Shown here in pieces: positions 46,146 through 55,258 of a DNA stretch of 64,000 nt. The notes beneath the pieces were generated by a model that worked only from the letters and a program-made list of their open reading frames with translations, did not search any database and had not been told where the DNA came from. The position numbers and the translations under genes are program-made. Source of the DNA: Bradyrhizobium tropiciagri (GTDB lineage Bacteria; Pseudomonadota; Alphaproteobacteria; Rhizobiales; Xanthobacteraceae); NCBI RefSeq assembly GCF_001189845.1, contig NZ_LFLZ01000009.1, positions 62,001 to 126,000 on the forward strand, given 5' to 3'. Each line of letters opens with the position of its first letter. Position 1 is the stretch's first letter.

Positions 46146-46515
46146 TCTACATTATGTTCTTTCCCCCGCTTGGTCAGGCGAAAAGGCGCACCGAGCGATC
46201 AGCAACAATGCAACGGCGTCCGACAGTTCACGACGAAATCCTTTCAGCTCACGGACCGGGAGTTCTCCCTCGCACCGGCCATCAGCAGCAAGGAAGAACA
46301 TGGTTCCTGAATTCAAGACGGACATCTTGCGCCGGCCAGCGAAAAGCTGCAGCAAGGCCGACGCTTGCCGATTGCGACGAGGCACCTTGACGAACGTGAC
46401 TGCGTCCGTGCTCCGAACGTCGGCGCATTTGCATCGGACCCCCGCAGGGCGGCTAGGTAGACCAAAACAGGCCACTTGCGATTTCAAACCGCGCCCTACT
46501 CTAAAGGAGAATATA
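46146..46515. other. Intergenic region, no gene recognised
   Basis: About 370 bp after the aquaporin. Open frames here lack domains. No operator copy; the ribosome site of the next gene is at 46505-46510. Confidence 0.4.
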
Positions 46516-46878
46516 ATGGTCTCGGGGCACTGCGAAAACTACATCAGAGCCGTGCCAGCCCATCCTCCGGCATCTTTCTCTGGTAACCCTCGGCCCCAGC
46601 TTGCGCGAGTTGGGACCCTTTCCTCTGGATCAAATGCGATGCGTTCTGTCTTGGCCCTAGGCCTGTGGATTACGTTGTGCGCTTCTGTCAACGCCGCAAC
46701 TGTGCATCACCCTATGCTGCGACATGTCATTGTTCGTCCCAGCCAAGGGTGGACGTCACGCGACGCCGTTCCGAATTGGGACTACGTACGTGCTCGACCG
46801 CCGGTCCACTACGACGACACCCCTAGCTACAACGATCCGTCCAAGTTTGGTGGCCAATCGTTAGGGATCGACCCATAG
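46516..46878 (+). CDS. Small exported protein of a Bradyrhizobium-type family
   Basis: The protein has 120 residues from an ATG with AAAGGAGA upstream. The first 41 residues are polar; then a signal-peptide-like segment MRSVLALGLWITLCASVNA begins (ATG at 46639). The mature part reads LRHVIVRPSQGW, then RPPVHYDDTPSYNDPSKFGG. It is unusual that the good ribosome site drives an extended form, so either start may be used. A partial paralogue lies at 47130-47307. No known function. Confidence 0.6.
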   Translation: MVSGHCENYIRAVPAHPPASFSGNPRPQLARVGTLSSGSNAMRSVLALGLWITLCASVNAATVHHPMLRHVIVRPSQGWTSRDAVPNWDYVRARPPVHYDDTPSYNDPSKFGGQSLGIDP

Positions 46879-47654
46879 AGCCCTACGGGTTGCCGTCGAC
46901 CGGTACGCTCGCGCGGATACCGATTCATGTCGAAGCCGCACGTCGCTACGATAGACGAGCCGTGATCCTTGTCGCGCGTCAAGATTGCAGCGGCCGGTGA
47001 GACGGATAGAACCGGTGATTCCGCCGATGTGATCGAACTTAATGCGTGTGTAACCGGTGTATGCATCGGAGTCGCGGTATTTCGATTGGAGCAGAACCGA
47101 CGCGTTCTATTTTGGCCTTTGAGCCGTTCGTGTTCCATTTGCGCTTCTGCCCACGCCTCAACGGCACTTCGCTCAAAGCCGCGACATGTCACCGTTCGTC
47201 CCAGCGAAGATGCGATCGCCCCGCCGCGTTTACCGATTCCCCGCTGGACCAACGAAGCGACGCGGCGCCGGCTGGATAGCGCTAGCGCGTCATGGACACA
47301 CGCCTGACGCTCCGCAGCTAATAGGCAATCCGAGGCACTAATCGCCGCAGACCAGGACTCCCGCCGAAGCCGGACTCGCGCATTCGCCAAATGTGGCTTT
47401 GCCCCTGCGGCCTCGCGAATTCGATATAGTCGAGAATGCCGTTCGGCTTCGGTCCAACTGCGCCGTTATGAGCGGCAATGATCCTGCATATCCCAGCCAG
47501 CTCGAAGCCGCCCCACCTGCAGATCCGGGCCTCTCACGCCCGCGACAAAGAGATCAGGAGTTCAAGCAATCTCGCGCCAGAAACCGCAAGAACTCAACAG
47601 CGGTCCACACGGCAAGCGCTTACTGTTAGCTCACGAGTTGGAGTCATTCTCAAA
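46879..47654. other. Region between small proteins, with a decayed paralogue
   Basis: About 780 bp. The middle part carries the fragment at 47130-47307. The rest shows no reliable gene or operator. Confidence 0.4.
47130..47307 (+). pseudogene. Diverged fragment related to the small exported protein at 46516
   Basis: The frame reads CSICASAHASTALRSKPRHVTVRPSED, matching LCASVNAAT and LRHVIVRPSQ of the intact protein, then PRWTNEATRRRLDSASASW, a tail seen in other members of such families. No proper start codon and signal peptide remain in frame, although the frame is open from 46969. Probably a decayed tandem duplicate. Confidence 0.5.
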
Positions 47655-48068
47655 ATGCAACCTATGTCACAGCCTGCGTGGCGGCTGGCGATTGTGGCCC
47701 TATGCGCGCTGCCCCTCACCGCCGGCACCCGAGCTCGCGATCTTGGACAATGGGAGAACGTCGACCCACAGGTCCGTCAGTGGTATCAGGCCCTGATGAT
47801 GCCGGATAATCCGAAATCTTCATGCTGCGGCGAGGCTGACGCTTACTGGTGCGATGACATCCACGTCAGGGATGGCAAGACCTTTTGCACAATCACTGAC
47901 GATCGCGACAACATCAAGCTGAAGCGAACGCCGGTCCCGATCGGCACCGAGATTGAGATCCCGGACCATAAGCTGACCTGGAAAGACGGCAATCCGACCG
48001 GTCATAGTATCGTGTTTCTTAGTACCGGCGGGGTCGTCTACTGCTTCGTACAAAACGGTGGGGTATGA
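47655..48068 (+). CDS. Exported conserved hypothetical protein
   Basis: The protein has 137 residues. A signal peptide (WRLAIVALCALPLTAGTRA) is followed by a compact domain with conserved-looking Cys residues: NPKSSCCGEADAYWCDDIHV, KTFCTITDD and GGVVYCFVQ, and a KLTWKDGNPTGHSIVFLS strand. Similar proteins occur widely in rhizobia without known function. It lies 86 bp before the second RND permease and may be co-transcribed. Confidence 0.75.
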   Translation: MQPMSQPAWRLAIVALCALPLTAGTRARDLGQWENVDPQVRQWYQALMMPDNPKSSCCGEADAYWCDDIHVRDGKTFCTITDDRDNIKLKRTPVPIGTEIEIPDHKLTWKDGNPTGHSIVFLSTGGVVYCFVQNGGV

Positions 48069-48154
48069 ATGGCGAATACGACCATTTCATCACGCCCGCT
48101 GTCGAACGGCCAGCATCCGCCGCTGCTGATCAGGTCGAGTGGTAGGAAGAGCAA

Positions 48155-51100
48155 ATGGCTATAGTACGATTTGCGCTCAGATTTCCGCACACATTCTATG
48201 TCGTGGCCGCGCTTATCCTGTTTCTCGGCATCGCCGCGATCCGCTCGATGCCGACGGACATCTTCCCGGAAATCAACATTCCGGTGGTGACGGTGATCTG
48301 GCAGTACACGGGTCTCACCACGCCCGAGATGGAGCAGCGCGTCAGCACCTACAGCCAGTATTCCATAAGCTCCAACGTCAACGGCATCAAGAATATGGAA
48401 GCCCAGACCTTGGATGGTCTGTCGGTGCAGAAGATCTACTTCCAGCCGGACGTCAATCTCGACCTCGCTATCGCGCAAATTGTCTCCGCGACAAATTCGA
48501 TACGAGCCTTGATGCCGCCCGGTATCGAGCCGCCGATCGTCGTGCAATTCAATGCGTCGAGCGTTCCTGTGCTGCAACTCAGCCTCAATTCGGACAATCT
48601 CAACGAGCAGCAACTCTACGACTTCGGCATCTACCGTATCCGCCAAGACCTGGCGCCGGTTCCCGGCGTTACGCTGCCGACGCCTGCCGGCGGCAAGTAT
48701 CGTCAGATCATGGTGGATATCGACCCGGACAAGCTCCTGTCTCGGGGACTGACGCCTCTGGACATCGTCAACGCGGTCAATACACAGAACCTGACGCTGC
48801 CGTCCGGCACGGCGAAGATGGGTAACACCCAGTATACGGTGCGAACCAACGCGACGCCGGCGACAATCGACGATCTCAACAGGATACCGGTCAAGTTCGC
48901 CAACGGCGCCACGATCTTCTTGAAGGACGTCGCGCAGGTACGGGACGGGTCAATGGTGCAACAGAACGTCGTGCGAGAGGATGGCCGCCGCTCGGTTCTG
49001 CTCAGCGTGATCAAGAATGGTAACGCTTCCACACTAGCAGTTGTCAACGGAGTGAAGTACGCCCTTCAGGCTATCCGTGCCGCCGCGCCGGCCGGGCTCA
49101 AGATCAGCGAGCTATTCGACCAGTCGGTATTCGTTACCAACTCCGTCAACGGCGTGCTGCGCGAGGGCGCTATCGCGGCAGCACTTACAGCGTTGATGAT
49201 CCTGATCTTCCTGGGTTCGTGGCGCTCGACGCTGGTCGTTATGATTTCGATCCCGCTCGCGATCCTGTCGTCGCTTATCGTATTGTCCTTCCTCGGTGAA
49301 ACGCTCAACACCATGACACTCGGCGGCCTGGCTCTCGCGGTCGGGATACTGGTCGACGATTCGACGGTCACCATCGAGAACACCCACCGCCTCTGGACCG
49401 AAGAAGGCATGCCGCTTTCCGAGGCGACCTTGCACGGTGCTGCCGAAATCGCGGTGCCGACGCTGGTTTCAACACTCGCCATCAGTTGCGTGTTTACCTC
49501 GGTGGTGTTCCTCGACGGACCTGCCAAGTACCTTTTCACACCGCTTGGACTTGCGGTCGTGTTTGCGATGCTGGCTTCCTACGGATTGTCGCGGACCCTG
49601 ACTCCGATCACGATCGGCCTGCTGCTCAAGGGTGAGCGTCATCACGCGGGCACTGGCACGCCTACCGGCCTCTTCTCCCGCATGTCCGCGGCTTTCGACC
49701 GCGGCTTCGAGCGTCTGCGCAATGGATACTCAACACTCCTCATGTTGCTGCTCCACCGGCGGTTCATAGTGCCCCTTGTCGCCGTCTTGATTCTCAGTCT
49801 CGGCGGGCTGATGTTGGCGTTCGTTGGTCGGGACTTTTTCCCCGTCATCGATGGTGGCCAAATCCAGCTTCACGTTCGCGCTCCTCCCGCCACCCGCATC
49901 GAAACCACGGAACGAATATTCCAGGCGGTCGAGGACAAGATTCGTGAAGTCATTCCGGAAAAGGACCGCGGGCTTATCATCGACAATATCGGGCTGCCGG
50001 CACGGGTCTACAATCTGGCATTCGCAGATGGCTCAACGATCGGAATCAACGATGGCGTCATTCTAGTGGCGCTCAAAGAGGGCCACAAGCCAACCGCTGA
50101 TTACATCCGGACGTTGCGCCAGGTGCTGCCGGCCGCTTTTCCCGAGGACATCTTCTACTTCCAGGCAGCGGACATCGTTACGCAGATACTGAACTTCGGG
50201 TTACCGGCACAGATCGATGTCCGGACGATGGGCTTCGACAAGAACAACCTCGAGGTTGCAAGGCAGATTCGCCAACGCCTCACGGCGATTCCTGGCATCG
50301 TCGATGCGCATTTGCAGCAGGAAGTCGACGCCCCAGCCTTCTACGCCCAGATTGATCGAACCCGCGCCGCGCAACTCGGCCTCAACGCCAGCACGGTGGC
50401 CACCAACATCAATGTCAGCCTTAGTTCCTCGGTACAGGTATCACCAAATTTCTGGACCGATCTGTCTTCCGGCATTCCGTACTATCTCGCGGTGCAGACA
50501 CCGGAACCCAAGGTCAACTCGATGAATGCGCTTATGAACACACCGGTTTCAGCATCGCTGGCGGTCAGTGGCCAGACCGTCCCTGGCATGCTCAGCAATG
50601 TCGCAACGTTCAAGCGAGACAAGGTGCCGACCAATTCCAACCAGACCAACGTCCAGCCGGTCTTTGACATCTACGCCAGCGTGCAGGGTCGCGATCTCGG
50701 TAGTGTCGCAGCAGACATCCATAAGATCACCGCGGAATTTCAAAAGGAGATGAAGCCTGGCAACACCATTCAGGTCGTGGGTCAGATCCAGAGCATGAAT
50801 AACTCCTTCCGGAATCTGGGCATCGGCCTGCTGTTTGCCGCGGTGCTGGTTTATCTGCTGATGGTGGTGAACTACCAGAATTTTGGGGATCCGTTCGTCG
50901 TGATCCTCGCGTTGCCGGCGACGCTTTGCGGCATCGTCACGATGCTCTTCATCACCGGCACCACCCTGAGCGTGCCGTCGCTCATGGGAGCGATCATGGC
51001 GGTCGGCGTTGCTTCGGCGAATTCGATTCTGCTCGTCACCTTTGCGCGCGAGCAGCAGCTGAAAGGCCACTCCGCCCTGGAGGCCGCGCTCAGTGCCGGC

Positions 51101-51337
51101 CGCACCCGAATCCGTCCCGTGCTGATGACGGCCGCCGCGATGATCGTCGGCATGATCCCTATGGCAATCGGCGGCGCCGGCGAGGAACAGAACGCCGCGC
51201 TTGCGCGCGCTGTCATTGGCGGCCTGCTGTTCGCGACGCCGACGACGTTGCTGATTGTGCCGTATCTGTTCGCTACGTTGCGCAAAGGCAATGATGGAAG
51301 GCCCCACCATGGCGTATTCGAGGAAGTTCCGGAATGA
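48155..51337 (+). CDS. RND efflux permease, second system
   Basis: The protein has 1060 residues with the RND layout. The helix 4 Asp pair is in GILVDDSTVTIENTHRLW. The periplasmic porter domains and the last helices (LMVVNYQNFGDPFVVILALP, MAVGVASANSILLVTFA) are complete. It differs from the first pump: here the permease comes first and the adaptor second. The ATGA overlap with the adaptor shows coupling. Sequence style (STVTIENTHR, FVVILALP) is nearer to the multidrug-type pumps of rhizobia than to heavy-metal CzcA. No outer-membrane channel gene is present. Confidence 0.93.
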   Translation: MAIVRFALRFPHTFYVVAALILFLGIAAIRSMPTDIFPEINIPVVTVIWQYTGLTTPEMEQRVSTYSQYSISSNVNGIKNMEAQTLDGLSVQKIYFQPDVNLDLAIAQIVSATNSIRALMPPGIEPPIVVQFNASSVPVLQLSLNSDNLNEQQLYDFGIYRIRQDLAPVPGVTLPTPAGGKYRQIMVDIDPDKLLSRGLTPLDIVNAVNTQNLTLPSGTAKMGNTQYTVRTNATPATIDDLNRIPVKFANGATIFLKDVAQVRDGSMVQQNVVREDGRRSVLLSVIKNGNASTLAVVNGVKYALQAIRAAAPAGLKISELFDQSVFVTNSVNGVLREGAIAAALTALMILIFLGSWRSTLVVMISIPLAILSSLIVLSFLGETLNTMTLGGLALAVGILVDDSTVTIENTHRLWTEEGMPLSEATLHGAAEIAVPTLVSTLAISCVFTSVVFLDGPAKYLFTPLGLAVVFAMLASYGLSRTLTPITIGLLLKGERHHAGTGTPTGLFSRMSAAFDRGFERLRNGYSTLLMLLLHRRFIVPLVAVLILSLGGLMLAFVGRDFFPVIDGGQIQLHVRAPPATRIETTERIFQAVEDKIREVIPEKDRGLIIDNIGLPARVYNLAFADGSTIGINDGVILVALKEGHKPTADYIRTLRQVLPAAFPEDIFYFQAADIVTQILNFGLPAQIDVRTMGFDKNNLEVARQIRQRLTAIPGIVDAHLQQEVDAPAFYAQIDRTRAAQLGLNASTVATNINVSLSSSVQVSPNFWTDLSSGIPYYLAVQTPEPKVNSMNALMNTPVSASLAVSGQTVPGMLSNVATFKRDKVPTNSNQTNVQPVFDIYASVQGRDLGSVAADIHKITAEFQKEMKPGNTIQVVGQIQSMNNSFRNLGIGLLFAAVLVYLLMVVNYQNFGDPFVVILALPATLCGIVTMLFITGTTLSVPSLMGAIMAVGVASANSILLVTFAREQQLKGHSALEAALSAGRTRIRPVLMTAAAMIVGMIPMAIGGAGEEQNAALARAVIGGLLFATPTTLLIVPYLFATLRKGNDGRPHHGVFEEVPE

Positions 51338-52605
51338 ACGAGATTCTTCTGCGACCCAAAAATGAAGGCGTGCAGGACCGGCCCGATCCCGAAACGGATC
51401 GTGTTATCGCGCTACCCGATCCGAAACCCAAGCGGAGGCGTCGCTATGGCGGCGCGCTGTTCGGCGGTAGCGTGCTGCTGGTGCTCCTGGGTGGCCTTGG
51501 AATCGGAAGCTGGCGCCACTACGAGACTGAGCTCGAGGTCGCCGCCATAGCCCGACAAAGCCGGGAACTTGTCCCCGAAGTCCGCGTCGCCGCGATCCGT
51601 GCCGGCGAAAGCAACGTTGCCGTCTCGTTGCCGGCAACGACGACGGCCTTTGAGGCTGCGAATATCTTCGCGCGCACCAATGGGTACATCGAGAAGCGCT
51701 ACGTCGACATCGGTGATCGCGTCAAGGCCGGAGCCCTGCTGGCAGAAATTACGGCGCCTGAGCTCGACCACCAGATCACGCAGGCCAAGGCCACGCTGGC
51801 CCAGTATCGGGCGGCATTGCAGCAGACGGCAGCAAGCCGGGATCTCGCCCAGGTCACCAATGCGCGCGATAGCAATCTGGTTAAACAGGGGTGGCTGACG
51901 CGTCAGCAGGGCGACAACGATCGCCTGACGCTGCAGTCGCAACAAGCAGCGGTTGGAGTGGCGCAGTCGAATATCGCCGCTCAGGAAGCTCAGATTCGAG
52001 TACTGGAGCAGGAGAAGGCCTATCAGCGCGTCGTAGCGCCGTTCGACGGCGTGATCACCCAGCGCAATATCGACAACGGCAGCCTGGTTCAGTCCGGATC
52101 GACCTTCATGTTCACGTTGATGCACCCCGACGTGATCCGCACCCAGTTGTTCGTCCCGCAGGACGAGGCTTTCGGGCTCGGGCCCGGCGTCGATGCGGTG
52201 GTCCGTGTCCCCGAGATTCCAGATCGCACCTTTCCTGGCAAGGTCACGCGGATAGCGACCGCGTTACAACCCGGCAGCCGAACGCTGCTGACCGAGATCG
52301 ACGTCCCAAATCCGGACGGCGCCCTCAGTCCGGGAATCTACTGCACTGTTGAGCTGCTTATCCCGCGAAAGACACCCTCGATGATCATTCCGGCCGACGC
52401 GGTCGTATTCGACGAGGACGGCCTACATGTCGCGGTCGTCGAGAACGGCACCGCCCATCTGCAGAAGATCACGATTGCGCGGGACTTCGGCACGGAAGTC
52501 GAGGTGCATGACGGCGTCAAGCCCGGCGATCAAGTCATCCTGAACCCTATGGTGAATCTGGTGGAAGGCAGCAAGGTCGCGGTGCGCAAAACGAAGGTTA
52601 GCTAG
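51334..52605 (+). CDS. RND efflux periplasmic adaptor, second system
   Basis: The protein has 423 residues. A cytoplasmic N-terminal tail of about 40 residues precedes the anchor helix (GGALFGGSVLLVLLGGLGIG). Lipoyl halves are at EKRYVDIGDRVKAGALLAEI and VVAPFDGVITQRNIDNGSLV, with a long Gln-rich helical hairpin between. The C-terminal beta-barrel is complete. Start overlaps the permease stop. It is followed 24 bp later by the second low-complexity exported protein. Confidence 0.92.
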   Translation: MNEILLRPKNEGVQDRPDPETDRVIALPDPKPKRRRRYGGALFGGSVLLVLLGGLGIGSWRHYETELEVAAIARQSRELVPEVRVAAIRAGESNVAVSLPATTTAFEAANIFARTNGYIEKRYVDIGDRVKAGALLAEITAPELDHQITQAKATLAQYRAALQQTAASRDLAQVTNARDSNLVKQGWLTRQQGDNDRLTLQSQQAAVGVAQSNIAAQEAQIRVLEQEKAYQRVVAPFDGVITQRNIDNGSLVQSGSTFMFTLMHPDVIRTQLFVPQDEAFGLGPGVDAVVRVPEIPDRTFPGKVTRIATALQPGSRTLLTEIDVPNPDGALSPGIYCTVELLIPRKTPSMIIPADAVVFDEDGLHVAVVENGTAHLQKITIARDFGTEVEVHDGVKPGDQVILNPMVNLVEGSKVAVRKTKVS

Positions 52606-52629
52606 ATCGGCTCGAAGGAAGCAATCGCA

Positions 52630-53445
52630 ATGCGACGCTCGCTATTCACGGCAGCTGTCCTGCTGCTTGGTTGCCCCGTGAGCTTGGCGCAGGTTTCCAC
52701 GATGGGGACAACGGCCATGGGAATTCCAACGACCCCTGCAGTTATCGTGACGTCGCCACTCACCGGCCCGGGTCCGTTTTCGGCGACAACACAGCCGGGC
52801 ACTCCTGGCACGACACTGGCCCCGGTGCCATTAGCTTCGAATCCTGCAATATCGGGCACGTACGTAACCTGTGCCACGCCAATACCGCAAATCGTCTCCG
52901 CGGCCATGGCCGTGCCAGTCACTTCGATGTCCGTGGTGGGCGGCTCGACTGGTGCTTTTCCATCGATTTTCGCGACACCGGCCATGTCAGCCGCGCCGAG
53001 CACGGTCTCCACATCCACGGCAAGCGGTATGGCTACGATGACGCTTTCGACCACGACGATGTCGATGCCAGCGAACCCTTTGGGTACCACTCTTACGCCA
53101 ATCGGCGTCAGCTCGATCGGGAGCATCGCGCCGGTGTCCCCACTCGGCAACCCATCGACTGTCGTATGCAGCGACATTCCAGGAGGTCCACCGACCACTG
53201 GCGCATCTTTGCCGATCACAACTCCCGATATTCCGAGCATCCCCCCGCCCGGCGCGATCCAGCCTGTCATCCCAGATCTTGCCGGCACCACCCTCAACCC
53301 GGCCATGACCGCAGTACCGACGCCGAACTCGGCGGCGTGCATTGAAAGCGTTAGTATGAGCCTTGCAAATCCCGCCATGATGGCACCGGCCAACGCGACG
53401 GGAGCTCCGGCCCCCCCCGGCGGTTCGCCACCATCGGGCTGCTGA
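52630..53445 (+). CDS. Exported Thr/Ser/Pro-rich low-complexity protein, second copy
   Basis: The protein has 271 residues. A signal peptide (SLFTAAVLLLGCPVSLAQ) is followed by a Thr-, Ser-, Pro-, Ala- and Met-rich chain with almost no charge, much as at 27996-28775. Shared short elements include NPLGTTLTPIGVSS here and IPLGSTEIGNLGVSS there. It is the last gene of the second RND operon, while the other copy is the first gene before its pump, so the association is kept although the order differs. A strong terminator follows at 53461. Function unknown. Confidence 0.7.
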   Translation: MRRSLFTAAVLLLGCPVSLAQVSTMGTTAMGIPTTPAVIVTSPLTGPGPFSATTQPGTPGTTLAPVPLASNPAISGTYVTCATPIPQIVSAAMAVPVTSMSVVGGSTGAFPSIFATPAMSAAPSTVSTSTASGMATMTLSTTTMSMPANPLGTTLTPIGVSSIGSIAPVSPLGNPSTVVCSDIPGGPPTTGASLPITTPDIPSIPPPGAIQPVIPDLAGTTLNPAMTAVPTPNSAACIESVSMSLANPAMMAPANATGAPAPPGGSPPSGC

Positions 53446-53460
53446 CCCGCGTCCACGCTG

Positions 53461-53485
53461 GGCTAGTCTAGGCTAGCCTTTTTTT
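53461..53485 (+). terminator. Intrinsic terminator of the second RND operon
   Basis: Stem GGCTAG / CTAGCC with a 6-base loop, directly followed by seven T. Confidence 0.85.
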
Positions 53486-53520
53486 GACCTCGCGCAGCGT
53501 TGAGAGGAACGCGAGAAGGA

Positions 53521-54087
53521 TCAGACTTTCCGCCAGTTTGGCTCGCTCGGGTCTACCAGCATGAGATCGACCGGCGCGATTCCGAAGAGCGCAATCACTG
53601 CTGGCTCCTTGGCATCACTCTTTACGCCATCGTAGTGCGGGGTATGGGCAACCCGCCTGACGAAACCTCCGGCAGGAACCGGGAACGTGTGGTCTGGATC
53701 GAAGTCAGCCCCGCTGTTCACCCACCATGTGCCGGACAACACCATAGATAGCCGATCGCTCGCATAGTAATGTGGTGCGCTCATGTAACCCGGGTACCAC
53801 TTCATCAATACGAGATAGGGACCCGGCCTATCCAGGCCTCCGTAGAGAGTCGCCATCTCTCCACTGCGCGTGGGCGCTCCACTCCATGGCACGAACTGAA
53901 TTGCATCAGGCAACGTGATAGCGGTCTTCGAAGGATCAATCTCACTGGCGAATGCCACCTTTTCCAAAAATGGGAAAGGTAAGCCGGCAAGTAAGGAAGC
54001 TAACGGCAGCCCGCGTCTCGTGGAAACAATACCGTGATCAAGACCGTGGCCGCTTGAGCGCGGGTTCGAGACCTTCACACGCAACAT
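53521..54087 (-). CDS. Exported cupin-domain protein
   Basis: The protein has 188 residues. The N-terminus has a twin-arginine-like STRRGLPLASLLAGLPF segment. The cupin core reads PHYYASDRLSMVLSGTWWVN and PAGGFVRRVAHTPHYDGVK; of the usual metal ligands only some His are clear, so metal binding is uncertain. AAGGAG lies before the ATG at 54087. It is on the opposite strand to the terminal-oxidase operon and divergent from it. Confidence 0.8.
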   Translation of the reverse strand: MLRVKVSNPRSSGHGLDHGIVSTRRGLPLASLLAGLPFPFLEKVAFASEIDPSKTAITLPDAIQFVPWSGAPTRSGEMATLYGGLDRPGPYLVLMKWYPGYMSAPHYYASDRLSMVLSGTWWVNSGADFDPDHTFPVPAGGFVRRVAHTPHYDGVKSDAKEPAVIALFGIAPVDLMLVDPSEPNWRKV

Positions 54088-54472
54088 TCCATTCTCCTTT
54101 CATGGGCTTTGTGGGGACCGAGACGTCAGCCCCGACGTCGCCAGGGTGTCTTCCTCTAGAGCTAAAAATCCACCTGGGTCACGATCAGGTATGCGGCCAG
54201 CCACCGCGTGTGGCGGCGGCCAGCCGCTCCCAAGCCGGTCGCGGCACCGGGGGCGTGAGTTACAACCGGCTGATCTACGAATATCGGTTCGTTGAAAAGT
54301 CGCTTTGGTTTCCTTGCTATAATCGGTCGCGTCTTGCGCAAACCTCAGGCGCGATGCCGCGCAGATGCGGCAGAAAAACCCGGCAATAAAGCTACAATTC
54401 AGCAATTTCGCCTTAGCCCATTGCGTCAGAGCCAGCCTATTTAGCCACAGGGGATCGCCCCCGCTCGAGGCA
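54088..54472. other. Divergent promoter region before the oxidase operon
   Basis: About 385 bp expected to hold the promoters of the cupin and of the GMC-dehydrogenase operon. No full CTAAA-N6-TTTAG palindrome is present; only a half-site CTATTTAGCC occurs at about 54438. Confidence 0.4.
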
Positions 54473-55240
54473 ATGGCAATCGTGGTTGATATCTCGCGCA
54501 GGACATTGATTCATGGAACGGGAGTGATTGGCGCAACGATGCTGCCAATTGCAAGCCCGGCACAAGAAGGCGGCGGACATAACGACGCTTCGTCTACGCC
54601 ATCCACGGCAGCGGATGCTCGCGCGGCTCAGCAGCCGACATATCTCTTCTTCAACTCCGAAGAGGCCACATTCATCGAGGCGGCGATCGCGCGCCTGATC
54701 CCGAAGGATGATCGATGGGGTGGCGCGCTCGAGGCTGGCGTTGCGAACTATATCGATAAGCAACTCGCGGGTGCCTGGGGCACCGGCGAGCGGCTTTATC
54801 GCAGCGGCCCTTGGCAGCCAGGAACACCGAGCCAAGGCTATCAGCTATCCTTCACGCCTGCAGAACTGTACCGCACGGCGCTGGCGGCCATCAACAAGGC
54901 GCTTGCGCAGACGCCGTTTGCACAAATGAGCGCCGACCGACAGGACAAGTATCTCGCGAGTCTCGAGCAGGGCGGAACGGATCTTGGCGGCGTTCCGTCC
55001 GACGTTTTTTTCTCACACGTTTGGCAGAGCACCCTGGAGGGCTTCTTCAGCGATCCGGTGTATGGCGGCAACCATAACATGATCTCGTGGCGGATGATCG
55101 GCTTCCCCGGTGCCTATGCATCCTACTACGAACTCGTCGATAAGCATGGCATCAAGATCGACAGGCCACCGATGAGCCTTGCCGAGGACGCCAACGGGCA
55201 CCTCCTTATGGATCCGGGCATTCCGGCCAGTTCGCCTTAG
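54473..55240 (+). CDS. Gluconate 2-dehydrogenase subunit 3 family protein (small subunit)
   Basis: The protein has 255 residues. A twin-arginine signal (DISRRTLIHGTGVIGATMLPI) leads the folded heterodimer to the periplasm. The domain has FNSEEATFIEAAIARLIPKD, then GVANYIDKQLAGAWG, and a long C-terminal part GFFSDPVYGGNHNMISWRMI, all typical. The small subunit is needed for export and assembly of the flavoprotein encoded 18 bp downstream. Confidence 0.9.
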   Translation: MAIVVDISRRTLIHGTGVIGATMLPIASPAQEGGGHNDASSTPSTAADARAAQQPTYLFFNSEEATFIEAAIARLIPKDDRWGGALEAGVANYIDKQLAGAWGTGERLYRSGPWQPGTPSQGYQLSFTPAELYRTALAAINKALAQTPFAQMSADRQDKYLASLEQGGTDLGGVPSDVFFSHVWQSTLEGFFSDPVYGGNHNMISWRMIGFPGAYASYYELVDKHGIKIDRPPMSLAEDANGHLLMDPGIPASSP

Positions 55241-55258
55241 CGGGAATGGAGATGCAAA

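Noticed and set aside
46503..46521. CTAAA-GGAGAA-TATAATGG before the small exported protein, partly like the operator
   Set aside because: The right arm is TATAA and the segment is simply the ribosome site and start codon.
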